Under the pieces are notes generated by a model. It did not search any database. It was not told the origin of the DNA and saw nothing but the letters and a program-made list of their open reading frames with translations. From NCBI GenBank assembly GCA_017411125.1, contig JAFPNP010000013.1, forward strand, positions 1-9,744: 9,744 nucleotides of DNA, in the 5' to 3' direction. The translations under genes and the position numbers were made by a program. This DNA is from Kiritimatiellia bacterium. Lineage in GTDB: Bacteria; Verrucomicrobiota; Kiritimatiellia; RFP12; UBA1067. Numbering within the stretch: the stretch's first letter is position 1; each line of letters begins with the position of its first letter. Below, one piece after another: positions 1 to 6,487 of the stretch.

Positions 1-222
1 ACCGCCGACGATGAGGTGCACTACAAGTTCACGTGGAAGGAGGGCGAATCCGCGCAGGAGGAGACCAACCTTCCGTCGATCGTGAGCGACGACCTCATAA
101 AGATGGCGTGGCCGACGGTGTTCGGCGACGTCCCCGCCGGCACGGAAGTGACGTTCACGATGGATATCACGACGCCCGACGGCCTCACCAAGACCACCAG
201 CGCCAAGGCGACGCTGGCCTGA
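1..222 (+). CDS. C-terminal fragment of an unidentified protein
   Basis: Reading frame 1 is open from the left edge to a TGA at 220-222, giving the last 73 residues of a protein whose start lies outside the window. I do not recognise the family. The fragment is acidic in its first half (it begins TADDEVHYKF) and ends in alternating polar and hydrophobic residues (GTEVTFTMDITTPDG, then a Thr/Lys/Ala-rich tail), a pattern that suggests beta strands of an Ig-like or similar sandwich domain. No membrane segment or sorting signal is visible in this part. It converges on the antiporter gene, 99 bases away. The codon use (GC-rich third positions) matches the neighbouring genes, which supports it being coding. 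A GTG at 16 could in principle start a 68-residue protein, but there is no sign of a ribosome binding site and the frame is open further left. Confidence 0.6.
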   Translation, partial: TADDEVHYKFTWKEGESAQEETNLPSIVSDDLIKMAWPTVFGDVPAGTEVTFTMDITTPDGLTKTTSAKATLA

Positions 223-225
223 CGC

Positions 226-321
226 GAAGCGCGGCGGGGCGCGACGGAAACGACGCGCTTCCGCCCGACGCAGTCGTGCAGAGCGCATCTCTACCGTGCG
301 GCGCGTGGGGGACGCCGCGCC
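226..321. terminator. Inverted repeats between convergent genes, possible terminator
   Basis: The 99-base gap between the converging genes holds two GC-rich inverted repeats. GAAGCGCG (226-233) pairs perfectly with CGCGCTTC (254-261) around a 20-base loop. GGCGCG (300-305) pairs with CGCGCC (316-321) around a 10-base loop, or GCGGCG (298-303) with CGCCGC (313-318). Neither is followed by a T-tract on either strand, so these are at best weak intrinsic terminators, and in sequence this GC-rich some pairing is expected by chance. Confidence 0.3.
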
Positions 322-2355
322 CTACCTGACGCCGAAAAGCTCCTTGAGCGCGGCGAGCTGCTGCGGTTCTCCTATCACGACCGCGACGTCGCCGGGCTGG
401 AAACACCACGTCGGACCGGGATTGCGGAAACGCTCGCCCTCCCTCTCGACGGCAACCACGCTCGCGCCGGTCTTGGCGCGGATGTCGAGCGAGCGCAGCG
501 TCTCGCCTGCCGCAGGCGAACCTTCCGGGACCGGAAGATGCACGTAGAAGTCGCCCGGCACCGTGAGCGTCACGTCCCCGCGTCTGGTCGCCTTGCGCGT
601 ACGGCGGCGTTCGGCGGCGAGCGCGGAGTTGAAATGGTAGCTGGCCACGCGCCCCGCCCGGCGGAAGCGCTTCCAGCCCACGACGGCGGCGGTCGCCAGC
701 AATGCGAGAATCGCCAGACGCGCGGACGTTTCCGGCGGCATGAGGTTCACGATGACCATCAATATCTGGACAAAGGCCAGCAGCAACACGGCGGCCCAGC
801 AGACCCACGTCACGAACCGCCTCACCGCCGCTTTCCACTTCTTCGGCTGGCGCGTGCCGGTGAGGACGGCCGCGATGTCGCGTCCGATGGACACGGCGAG
901 GCCCAGAGCCGGCGCAAGCATCGAAACGCAGAACAGGGTCGCGACGAGACAGAAGAAAAACTGCTTGTGGTCGTCGAAGAATCGCGAAAACGCGGAGTAG
1001 TCGAGCCGCGCGAGCATCGTGGCCGCGATGGATGCGGAGAAGTTCAGCAGGAAGACCACTCCGAGCCACGCCACCCGGCTGCGGAGGTGCTTCTGCAGCT
1101 GCGACGGCATCGCGGCGCTGCGGAAGCGGGCAAGCCAGTCCTGATACGCCGCCAGCCAGCCGCGCATCCGCTCCGGAAGCCTGGCCTCGCACCAGTCGCC
1201 CACGCGGTCCGACGCGCGCAGCATCGCCGGATTGAGGCAGGTCGTTATGAGCGAAACCGCAACCACCACCTGGTATATCGGGCTGGACGCGTCGCCCGTC
1301 TCGGACATGTAGATCAGCGCGACCATGTACGCGAACTCGCCTATCTGCGCAAGCCCGAAGCCGGTCTGCACCGCATCCTTGACGCTCTGCCCCGCGAGCA
1401 GCGACATCGCGGTGCAGTTGAATCCCTTCCCGCACACGACAAGCAGCGCAAGGCCGACGATGAGCGGCAAGTTGCGGAAACACGCCGCCGGATCGACGAG
1501 CAGCCCTATCGTCACGAAGAACACGGCGGAGAACATGTTGCGCAGCGGGGCGGCGAGCGCGTGCAGACGCTGCCGCACGTCGCTGGACGCGCCGAGGATT
1601 CCGACCAGGAAGGCGCCGAGCGCGAGAGAATAGTCGAGCTTGAACGCGACGAAACTGACGAAGAAGCACAATCCGAGGAGCGTGAGCAGCAAGGCCTCGT
1701 CGTCCTTCATCCGCCCCACGAGGTTGAGGAGGCGCGGCACGAGCACGAGGCCGAACACGATCACGACCGTGAAGAACACGAGCAGCCCGCCGAGCGACAT
1801 CCCGACGGCGCCGACGTTCATCCCGTTGCCGTGCACGACGCCCGTCACGAGGGCGATCACGCCGACGCAGAGAATGTCCTCGAATATCGTGGTGCCGAAA
1901 ATGTAGCGCACGAAAGGCCGGTCGCTCCAGCGCATCTCCTCGATGGTCTTGGCAAGCAGCGTGGTTGCCGAATCGCACAGCGCCGCGCCGAGGAACAGGC
2001 TCTGGACTCCGTTCCATCCAAGCATCCGAGTGCCCACGGTATATCCGAGCCATATCATCATCACGGTGTCGAACAGCGCCGTGGGCATTGTGACGTGCTT
2101 CACCTTCTTCATGTCGTCCGCGCTGAACTCCAGTCCCAGCGTGAACATGAGAAACACGATTCCCAGCTGCCCTATCGTGCCGATGGACTTGGGGTCTGCG
2201 AGGAAAGAGCCGCCCCAAGTGTGTTCGCTCATCAATATGCCGGCGAGGAGGTATCCGATCACCTTCGGCCAGCCGAACCGGGTGAAAACTATCGACACCA
2301 GCCCGACGGCCGCCATCATCACGGCCAGGTCCTGGAAAAACAGGCTTTCGCTCAT
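322..2355 (-). CDS. CPA2-family cation/proton antiporter with C-terminal RCK_C (TrkA-C) domain
   Basis: This 677-residue inner-membrane protein should exchange K+ or Na+ for H+. Residues about 5-385 are the Na+/H+ exchanger domain of the CPA2 (KefB/KefC-like) family: many hydrophobic helices, GYLLAGILM near residue 34, FTLGLEFS at 71-78, and the ion-binding helix with Glu159-Asp160 in IFEDI. AFLVGILGA (248-256) and GLAQIGEFAYM (334-344) are also typical. Residues about 430-562 add roughly four hydrophobic segments. A cytoplasmic RCK_C domain follows (about 595-677), ending with the characteristic FQPGDVAVVIG and a final helix. The nucleotide-binding RCK_N domain of KefB/KefC is absent. The start is the ATG at 2353-2355, 9 bases after the metK stop, with a GAAGGG-type ribosome site only about 3 bases upstream. 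It therefore belongs to the metK operon. The ion carried and the ligand of the RCK_C domain cannot be told from sequence. Confidence 0.9.
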   Translation of the reverse strand: MSESLFFQDLAVMMAAVGLVSIVFTRFGWPKVIGYLLAGILMSEHTWGGSFLADPKSIGTIGQLGIVFLMFTLGLEFSADDMKKVKHVTMPTALFDTVMMIWLGYTVGTRMLGWNGVQSLFLGAALCDSATTLLAKTIEEMRWSDRPFVRYIFGTTIFEDILCVGVIALVTGVVHGNGMNVGAVGMSLGGLLVFFTVVIVFGLVLVPRLLNLVGRMKDDEALLLTLLGLCFFVSFVAFKLDYSLALGAFLVGILGASSDVRQRLHALAAPLRNMFSAVFFVTIGLLVDPAACFRNLPLIVGLALLVVCGKGFNCTAMSLLAGQSVKDAVQTGFGLAQIGEFAYMVALIYMSETGDASSPIYQVVVAVSLITTCLNPAMLRASDRVGDWCEARLPERMRGWLAAYQDWLARFRSAAMPSQLQKHLRSRVAWLGVVFLLNFSASIAATMLARLDYSAFSRFFDDHKQFFFCLVATLFCVSMLAPALGLAVSIGRDIAAVLTGTRQPKKWKAAVRRFVTWVCWAAVLLLAFVQILMVIVNLMPPETSARLAILALLATAAVVGWKRFRRAGRVASYHFNSALAAERRRTRKATRRGDVTLTVPGDFYVHLPVPEGSPAAGETLRSLDIRAKTGASVVAVEREGERFRNPGPTWCFQPGDVAVVIGEPQQLAALKELFGVR

Positions 2356-2364
2356 GCGCCCTTC

Positions 2365-3552
2365 TTATCCGACAACATCCCTGACCGCATCGACTCTGTC
2401 CGTGCGCTCCCACGGGAACTCCGGGCGTCCGAAATGGCCGTAGCTGGCGGTGTCGCGGTAGCGCCATCCCTTCGGACTGGCAAGGCCGAGGTCGGCGGTA
2501 AGCGCATAAGGCCGGAAGTCGAACACTTTCCCGGAAAGTATGAGTTTCTCAAGCTGCTCGTTCGTCGCGCCGCGGTTGGTGCCGAACGTCTTCACGCACA
2601 CCGAGACGGGCTTGTCCACGCCGATCGCGTAGGCCACCTGTATCTGGCATCGGTCGGCGTATCCCGCCGCGACGATGTTCTTGGCGGCGTAGCGCGCGTA
2701 GTACGCCGCGCTGCGGTCAACCTTGGACGGATCCTTGCCGCTGAACGCCCCGCCGCCATGCGCGGCCATTCCGCCGTAAGTGTCTACGATTATCTTGCGT
2801 CCGGTGAGACCGCTGTCGCCGGCCGGGCCGCCCACCACGAACTTGCCGGTGGGGTTCACGAAGAACCGCGTCTTGGGCGTGAGGAGCTTCGTGGCCTTGG
2901 CGAGGTACTCGCGCGCTATTTCTTCCAGAAGCGCGTAAGCCTTGGTGTTCGCGCCGTCCTCCGTGGTCTGGTGGGAGAGAACGACCGCGTCTATCGCGAC
3001 AGGCCGTCCTCCCTCGTATGCCACGGAAAGCTGGCTTTTCGCGTCTGGACGGAGAAACGGCACCTTGCGCGTCCTGCGCAGCTTCGCGAAATGGCGGAGC
3101 AGCTCGTGCGCGTACACTATCGCGGCGGGCATGAAACTTTTCGTCTCGCGCGTGGCGTACCCGAACATCATCCCCTGATCGCCCGCGCCCTGCATTTCGG
3201 CCTTCTTGCGGTTCACGCCCTGCGCGATGTCGGGGCTTTGGGCGTGCATGGCGCTCATGTAGTTGAACGTGTCCCAGCTGAAGCCCTCGCCCGGACGGTC
3301 GTAGCCGATGTCCTTGACCACGCCGCGCGCGATTTCCTGCGTGTTGATTTCCCCGAACCCGGCGCATGCGATCTCGCCCATGTTGACGACGAGATTCGGC
3401 CCGCACATCGTCTCGCACGCCACGTGCGCACGGGGATCCTTGGCAAGGCAGGCATCCAGCACCGCGTCCGAAATCTGGTCCGCGACCTTGTCGGGATGCC
3501 CTTCCGAAACGGATTCGGACGTGAACACGTGCCTCCCGGAATTGTTCGCCAT
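2365..3552 (-). CDS. metK: S-adenosylmethionine synthase (methionine adenosyltransferase)
   Basis: The product makes S-adenosylmethionine from methionine and ATP in the cytoplasm, with Mg2+ and K+ as cofactors. From the ATG at 3550-3552 it has 395 residues, close to the usual 380-400. The family signatures are all present: TSESVSEGHPDK (11-22) with the catalytic His19, the GAGDQGMMFGYA active-site loop (122-133), GLTGRKIIVDTYGG (248-261), and GGGAFSGKDPSKVDRS (266-281). The frame stays open upstream to an ATG at 3651, but those 33 codons are basic and low-complexity, lie inside the structured leader, and precede the conserved N-terminus. The chosen start follows a purine-rich AGAAGAG ribosome site at 5-base spacing. 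It is the first gene of an operon with the antiporter. Promoter and leader are described separately. Identity is secure. Confidence 0.97.
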   Translation of the reverse strand: MANNSGRHVFTSESVSEGHPDKVADQISDAVLDACLAKDPRAHVACETMCGPNLVVNMGEIACAGFGEINTQEIARGVVKDIGYDRPGEGFSWDTFNYMSAMHAQSPDIAQGVNRKKAEMQGAGDQGMMFGYATRETKSFMPAAIVYAHELLRHFAKLRRTRKVPFLRPDAKSQLSVAYEGGRPVAIDAVVLSHQTTEDGANTKAYALLEEIAREYLAKATKLLTPKTRFFVNPTGKFVVGGPAGDSGLTGRKIIVDTYGGMAAHGGGAFSGKDPSKVDRSAAYYARYAAKNIVAAGYADRCQIQVAYAIGVDKPVSVCVKTFGTNRGATNEQLEKLILSGKVFDFRPYALTADLGLASPKGWRYRDTASYGHFGRPEFPWERTDRVDAVRDVVG

Positions 3553-3600
3553 TGTTGCTCTTCTCTTTCTTTCTTTCTTCGTACTTGCGAAGCGCATCCG

Positions 3601-3662
3601 GGGGGAACATCCCGAACCACCGCGGCTTTCGCTCGGTTGGCGCGGAGGCAACCCGCCCCCGC
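3601..3662 (-). promoter_or_regulatory. Structured GC-rich 5' leader of metK, candidate cis-regulatory RNA
   Basis: From the predicted start near 3683, the metK mRNA would carry a leader of about 130 bases. Read on the - strand, GCGGGGGC (3662-3655) pairs with GCCUCCGC (3649-3642, one G-U pair) around the loop GGGUU. The loop bases GGUU (3653-3650) can pair with AACC (3638-3635), giving an H-type pseudoknot. The same AACC can instead pair with GGUU at 3618-3615, enclosing a GC-GAAA-GC tip, so two folds compete for one strand. A third hairpin, GGGA-UGU-UCCC (3613-3603), follows. Downstream lies a GAAA-repeat purine tract (3580-3558) leading into the ribosome site. SAM-binding leaders before metK are known in several phyla, but I do not find the SAM-I core or another motif I can name. 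The function is inferred from position only. Confidence 0.4.
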
Positions 3663-3689
3663 TTCCTGATGCAGAATCGAATGGCGGCG

Positions 3690-3718
3690 ATTATACCATA
3701 CTGCACACCGACATTCAA
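3690..3718 (-). promoter_or_regulatory. metK promoter (extended -10)
   Basis: Read on the - strand, a TTGAAT -35 box (3718-3713) is followed by a 17-base spacer and a perfect TATAAT -10 box (3695-3690). The spacer ends in TGG, so the -10 is of the extended TGnTATAAT type. This is a strong sigma-70-class promoter, and it predicts a transcription start near 3683. Confidence 0.75.
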
Positions 3719-3751
3719 TCCAATTCTCCCCGACGCCACGTCAGTTTGCGC

Positions 3752-3780
3752 TTGAATCAGGCAAACAGTTATGAGATACT
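3752..3780 (+). promoter_or_regulatory. Promoter of the D,D-carboxypeptidase gene, predicted leaderless start
   Basis: TTGAAT (3752-3757), a 17-base spacer and GATACT (3775-3780, 4 of 6 consensus bases) form a plausible sigma-70-class promoter. Only 6 bases (ATCCCC) separate the -10 box from the ATG at 3787, which places the expected start of transcription at or next to the start codon. No Shine-Dalgarno sequence is present, in agreement with a leaderless mRNA. This promoter is back-to-back with that of metK; the two -35 boxes are 33 bases apart. Confidence 0.55.
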
Positions 3781-3786
3781 ATCCCC

Positions 3787-4905
3787 ATGCAAAAGAACGG
3801 AACATTCAGGCTACTCTTTCTCGCGGTATCCATTGCGATGGCTGGCGCGGCACTCTCCGCCCCGCCTCCGATAAAGCGAGGGCCGCTGATCGGCGGCCCG
3901 CGCGCGAAAACGGAACAGGCGAAACCTGCCGCCGCAAAGCCCAAGGCCGCCGCAAAACCCATCGCGGAAAAACCGAAAACGAAAACGGCGGCAAAGCCTG
4001 CGAAACCAAGGTACGTCGCCGAAAAACCGAAAGCCACGGAAAAGCCCGCAAGGCCGTCGCTCGCTCCGCGCGCGCCGTATCGCGGCGCGATCGCGGTGGA
4101 TGCCGACACCGGACGAGTGCTGTTCGCGGACAACGAGCGCACCGCCGCGTATCCGGCGTCCATAACGAAACTGATGACTTTCCTGCTGGTGCTGGAGGAT
4201 ATAAAGGCCGGCGCGTACAAACTCGGCGACCGCGTGGAGGCGAGTGCACTCGCAGCCTCGATGGAGCCTAGCAGCGTCGGCCTGCGCGCCGGACAGTCAA
4301 TGACCGTCCACGATCTTCTGCTGTCGATCATGGTGAAGAGCGCGAACGACGCCGCCGAGGCGCTGGCAGAACATTCCGCCTCGAAGACATCCAAGAGCGG
4401 CAAGGCAGATCCAGACGAACTGCGCGCCGCGTTCGTCGAACGCATGAACCGAAAGGCGCAAGCGCTCGGAATGCGCGACACGCGCTACGCCTCGCCGAAC
4501 GGCCTTCCTCCTCCCCGCGGCTCGAAGCGCGGCTTCGACGTCTCGACCGCCGCCGACCTCGTCAAACTCGGCCAGGCCGTCGCCAGAAACCCCAAGGCGC
4601 TCGAATACACGTCGCGGCCGCAGTGCAAGGTCACGGACGGTTCCGGCGAGCCGCTGACGCTCGTCAACCACAACTACTTCATCCCCGGAAATCCCGATCC
4701 GAAGCATCTTTGCGCGCCGGTGGAGGGATGCGACGGACTGAAAACGGGCTTCACCGCCGCATCCGGTTCGTCGATCATGCTGACGGCGCGGCGCAACGGA
4801 CGCCGCGTGATCGCGGTGGTGTTGGGAAGCGCAGGGCGCCACGAGCGCGAAAAAGCCGCCGAGAGCATTCTGCGCGACGCGCTCGGCGCGATTTCCGTCT
4901 GGTAG
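3787..4905 (+). CDS. Serine D-Ala-D-Ala carboxypeptidase (peptidase S11, DacA/DacF type)
   Basis: The enzyme removes the terminal D-alanine from peptidoglycan stem peptides outside the inner membrane. The 372-residue product starts with a signal peptide (about 1-25, cleavage likely after ALSA). Residues 38-95 form a low-complexity Lys/Pro/Ala linker with repeated KPKA- and EKPK-like units. The penicillin-binding transpeptidase-like domain covers about 96-370 and has all three active-site motifs in order: SxxK as SITK (Ser125, Lys128), SxN as SAN (185-187) and KTG (319-321). The C-terminal beta domain and amphipathic anchor found in E. coli PBP5 are missing, so how it is held at the membrane or wall is unclear; the positively charged linker might bind the wall. 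The ATG at 3787 is chosen because the signal peptide follows at once. It converges on dnaX, 36 bases away. Confidence 0.93.
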   Translation: MQKNGTFRLLFLAVSIAMAGAALSAPPPIKRGPLIGGPRAKTEQAKPAAAKPKAAAKPIAEKPKTKTAAKPAKPRYVAEKPKATEKPARPSLAPRAPYRGAIAVDADTGRVLFADNERTAAYPASITKLMTFLLVLEDIKAGAYKLGDRVEASALAASMEPSSVGLRAGQSMTVHDLLLSIMVKSANDAAEALAEHSASKTSKSGKADPDELRAAFVERMNRKAQALGMRDTRYASPNGLPPPRGSKRGFDVSTAADLVKLGQAVARNPKALEYTSRPQCKVTDGSGEPLTLVNHNYFIPGNPDPKHLCAPVEGCDGLKTGFTAASGSSIMLTARRNGRRVIAVVLGSAGRHEREKAAESILRDALGAISVW

Positions 4906-4932
4906 GGCGCGACGACCTCGACGCGACGCCCT
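4904..4932. terminator. Weak hairpin between convergent genes, possible bidirectional terminator
   Basis: AGGGCG (4904-4909) and CGCCCT (4927-4932) form a 6-bp inverted repeat with a 17-base loop, lying between the carboxypeptidase stop and the dnaX stop. The position is right for a shared terminator, but the stem is short and there is no T-tract on either side. Confidence 0.25.
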
Positions 4933-4941
4933 TCCATCCGT

Positions 4942-6342
4942 CTACTTCAGATCTGTTATCTTCGCGCCAGGCATCTGCCTGAGCAAGGCGTTGACCTTGT
5001 CGTCGTTCAGGATTTTGTCGCGCTCGTCCGCGCTCAGTTCCGCCGGAGGCCTCGGTGCGGCAGGCGCGGCGGCGGCGGCGGATTCATTGCGCATCGCAAC
5101 CGGTTTGGCAGCCGGTTCGCGGATCTGGCAGGGCGCGGCATCCTCGACGCGACGCGCCGCGACCGGCGCAGGCGCTTCCGGGACGGCAGCGGGCTTGAGG
5201 GCGCGGATAGCGCGCAGCACCTCGTCCACGGTCGCCACGGTCGCCACGCGGGAGGCGCGAAGCAGAGACATTTCGATAAGCGTGCGCACGCTCAACACGT
5301 AACGCAGTTTGTCCTGCATCTCGGCGAGCTGGTCGGCCACGCGGAACAAGCGCGAAGCGGGACAGAGTTTCGCCTGTTCCTGAAGCGTCTTGACCTGGTC
5401 CGGCGTGGCCTCTATGCCGGCCGCGTTCCCGCCAAGAGCCTGGCACACTACAAGATTGCGGAAATGCTGCATCAGCTCGCCGGCAAGGCGGCGCATGTCC
5501 TTTCCTGCGGAATCGAAACTCTCCACGGCGCGGAGGATCGCGGCGGCGTCGCCCTTAAGTATCGCGGCGGCGAGATCTTCGAGCGACTTGCGCGAAACGA
5601 GGCCGAACACGCCGAGGGCGTCCTCCTCGGTGATCTTGTCGCCGGTGAAGGCGATGAGCTGGTCTAGGGACGAAAGCGCGTCGCGCATCCCGCCTTCCGC
5701 GCCGCGGGCTATTGCGAGAAGAGCGTCCTCCGACGCGTCTATGCCCTCCTTCCCGCATATGTAGCGCAGCCGGGCGGCGATCTGGTGCGTCTGGATGCGC
5801 CTGAGGTCGAAACGCTGGCAACGCGAGATTATGGTGGCGAGGAGCTTGTCGCCCTCGGTGGTCGCGAAAATGAAACGGACGTATGGCGGCGGCTCTTCGA
5901 GCGTCTTGAGGAGCGCGTTCCACGCGGCGGGAGTGAGCATGTGGCATTCGTCGATGATGAAAATCTTGTACTTCGACGCGGCGGGCTTGAACTGCACGCT
6001 CTCGATTATCGGGCGCACGTCCTCGACCTTGTTGTGCGACGCACCGTCCAGCTCCGTCACGTCGATAGAACGCCCTTCCGCGATCTGGCGGCAGCTCTCG
6101 CATTCGCCGCACGGCTCGACGCCGTTCGGCGTTGGACAGTTTATCGCCTTTGCGAATATGCGGGAAAGCGTGGTCTTGCCGATGCCGCGCGAACCGACGA
6201 ACAGATATGCGTTTGCGATCCGCCCTGAGGATATCGCGTTGCGGAGTGTGCGCGTGACGTGTTCCTGCCCGACGACGTCGTCAAACGTCCTAGGACGATA
6301 CTTCAGCGGCAGCGCGACGTGAATTTGCTCTTTTTCGCTCAT
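4942..6342 (-). CDS. dnaX: DNA polymerase III clamp-loader subunit tau/gamma
   Basis: DnaX is the AAA+ ATPase of the clamp loader that places the beta sliding clamp on DNA and organises the replisome. The 466-residue product has Walker A GSRGIGKT (50-57), a four-Cys zinc site (Cys69, 78, 81, 84), Walker B with DECH (131-134), sensor 1 FATTE (159-163), the arginine-finger motif SRC (173-175), and a sensor 2 region GGMRDALSSLDQL (217-229). The collar domain runs to about residue 365. A Pro/Ala-rich linker (383-435) and a short conserved-looking tail (436-466) follow, so the protein is gamma-like in length, well short of the 643-residue E. coli tau. I see no slippery A-tract that would suggest programmed frameshifting. 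The frame is open to an ATG at 6396, but the start at 6340-6342 is preferred: MSEKEQ leads directly into the conserved LPLKYRPRTFDDVVGQ, and the promoter overlaps the upstream codons. Confidence 0.96.
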   Translation of the reverse strand: MSEKEQIHVALPLKYRPRTFDDVVGQEHVTRTLRNAISSGRIANAYLFVGSRGIGKTTLSRIFAKAINCPTPNGVEPCGECESCRQIAEGRSIDVTELDGASHNKVEDVRPIIESVQFKPAASKYKIFIIDECHMLTPAAWNALLKTLEEPPPYVRFIFATTEGDKLLATIISRCQRFDLRRIQTHQIAARLRYICGKEGIDASEDALLAIARGAEGGMRDALSSLDQLIAFTGDKITEEDALGVFGLVSRKSLEDLAAAILKGDAAAILRAVESFDSAGKDMRRLAGELMQHFRNLVVCQALGGNAAGIEATPDQVKTLQEQAKLCPASRLFRVADQLAEMQDKLRYVLSVRTLIEMSLLRASRVATVATVDEVLRAIRALKPAAVPEAPAPVAARRVEDAAPCQIREPAAKPVAMRNESAAAAAPAAPRPPAELSADERDKILNDDKVNALLRQMPGAKITDLK

Positions 6343-6348
6343 GGCAAT

Positions 6349-6357
6349 ATTATACCA
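6349..6357 (-). promoter_or_regulatory. dnaX promoter, extended -10, predicted leaderless start
   Basis: On the - strand TGGTATAAT (6357-6349) is a perfect extended -10 box. No good -35 box is seen 17 bases upstream, which extended -10 promoters tolerate. Six bases (ATTGCC) separate the box from the dnaX ATG, so transcription should start at or beside the A of the start codon. No Shine-Dalgarno sequence is present. Confidence 0.6.
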
Positions 6358-6389
6358 CACTTGCGCGCCGCATAATAGGGCCTGGAGTT

Positions 6390-6441
6390 TACCCATTTTT
6401 TGATTGCGTTTACCTTTTCAAACCGCACGTAAAAATGGGTA
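6390..6441. repeat. Nested inverted repeat between divergent genes
   Basis: TACCCATTTTT (6390-6400) and AAAAATGGGTA (6431-6441) are a perfect 11-bp inverted repeat. Inside it, TGCGTTT (6405-6411) pairs with AAAC-C-GCA (6420-6427, one C bulged) around the 8-base loop ACCTTTTC. Together they make a 52-base imperfect palindrome. GTTTACC also occurs twice as a direct repeat (6387-6393 and 6408-6414). The element is more AT-rich than its surroundings. It lies just upstream of the dnaX -10 box and about 40 bases before the candidate SDR -10, so an operator for one or both promoters is the simplest reading; a terminator is unlikely because both genes point away. Confidence 0.6.
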
Positions 6442-6478
6442 CTACAACCAAACTACAGATGCAGATGCGGCGAATTTT

Positions 6479-6487
6479 TGATAGAAT
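6479..6487 (+). promoter_or_regulatory. Candidate promoter of the SDR-rhamnosidase operon
   Basis: TGATAGAAT (6479-6487) matches an extended -10 box with one mismatch in the hexamer. There is no convincing -35 hexamer, so activation by a regulator is possible. It would give a leader of about 85 bases that contains a small hairpin, GGCG-ATA-CGCC (6525-6535), flanked by ATGG (6519-6522) and CCAT (6539-6542), which can extend it. Confidence 0.4.

Noticed and set aside
185..2467. A 760-codon - strand frame overlapping the antiporter gene in another register
   Set aside because: The product is Arg-rich and without membrane or domain features, while the overlapping frame encodes a clear antiporter. 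It is a shadow frame.
3553..3651. Upstream metK start at 3651 adding 33 residues
   Set aside because: The extra residues are basic and low-complexity, fall in the structured leader, and precede the normal MetK N-terminus, which begins shortly before TSESVSEGHPDK.
538..3669. A 1043-codon open frame on the + strand opposite metK and the antiporter
   Set aside because: The translation is dominated by Arg, His, Glu and Ala with no domain pattern, and it lies antisense to two secure genes. Long open antisense frames are expected in GC-rich coding sequence.
3553..3683. Known SAM-I riboswitch upstream of metK
   Set aside because: The conserved SAM-I core and its four-way junction layout are not visible. 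I report only an unassigned structured leader.
4942..5260. Programmed frameshift site in dnaX producing tau and gamma forms
   Set aside because: There is no A-rich slippery heptamer with a downstream stem in the linker region, and the protein is already gamma-like in length.
6343..6396. Upstream dnaX start at 6396 adding 18 residues
   Set aside because: Those codons overlap the extended -10 box and part of the inverted repeat, and have no homology-like features; the start at 6342 leads straight into the conserved DnaX N-terminus.
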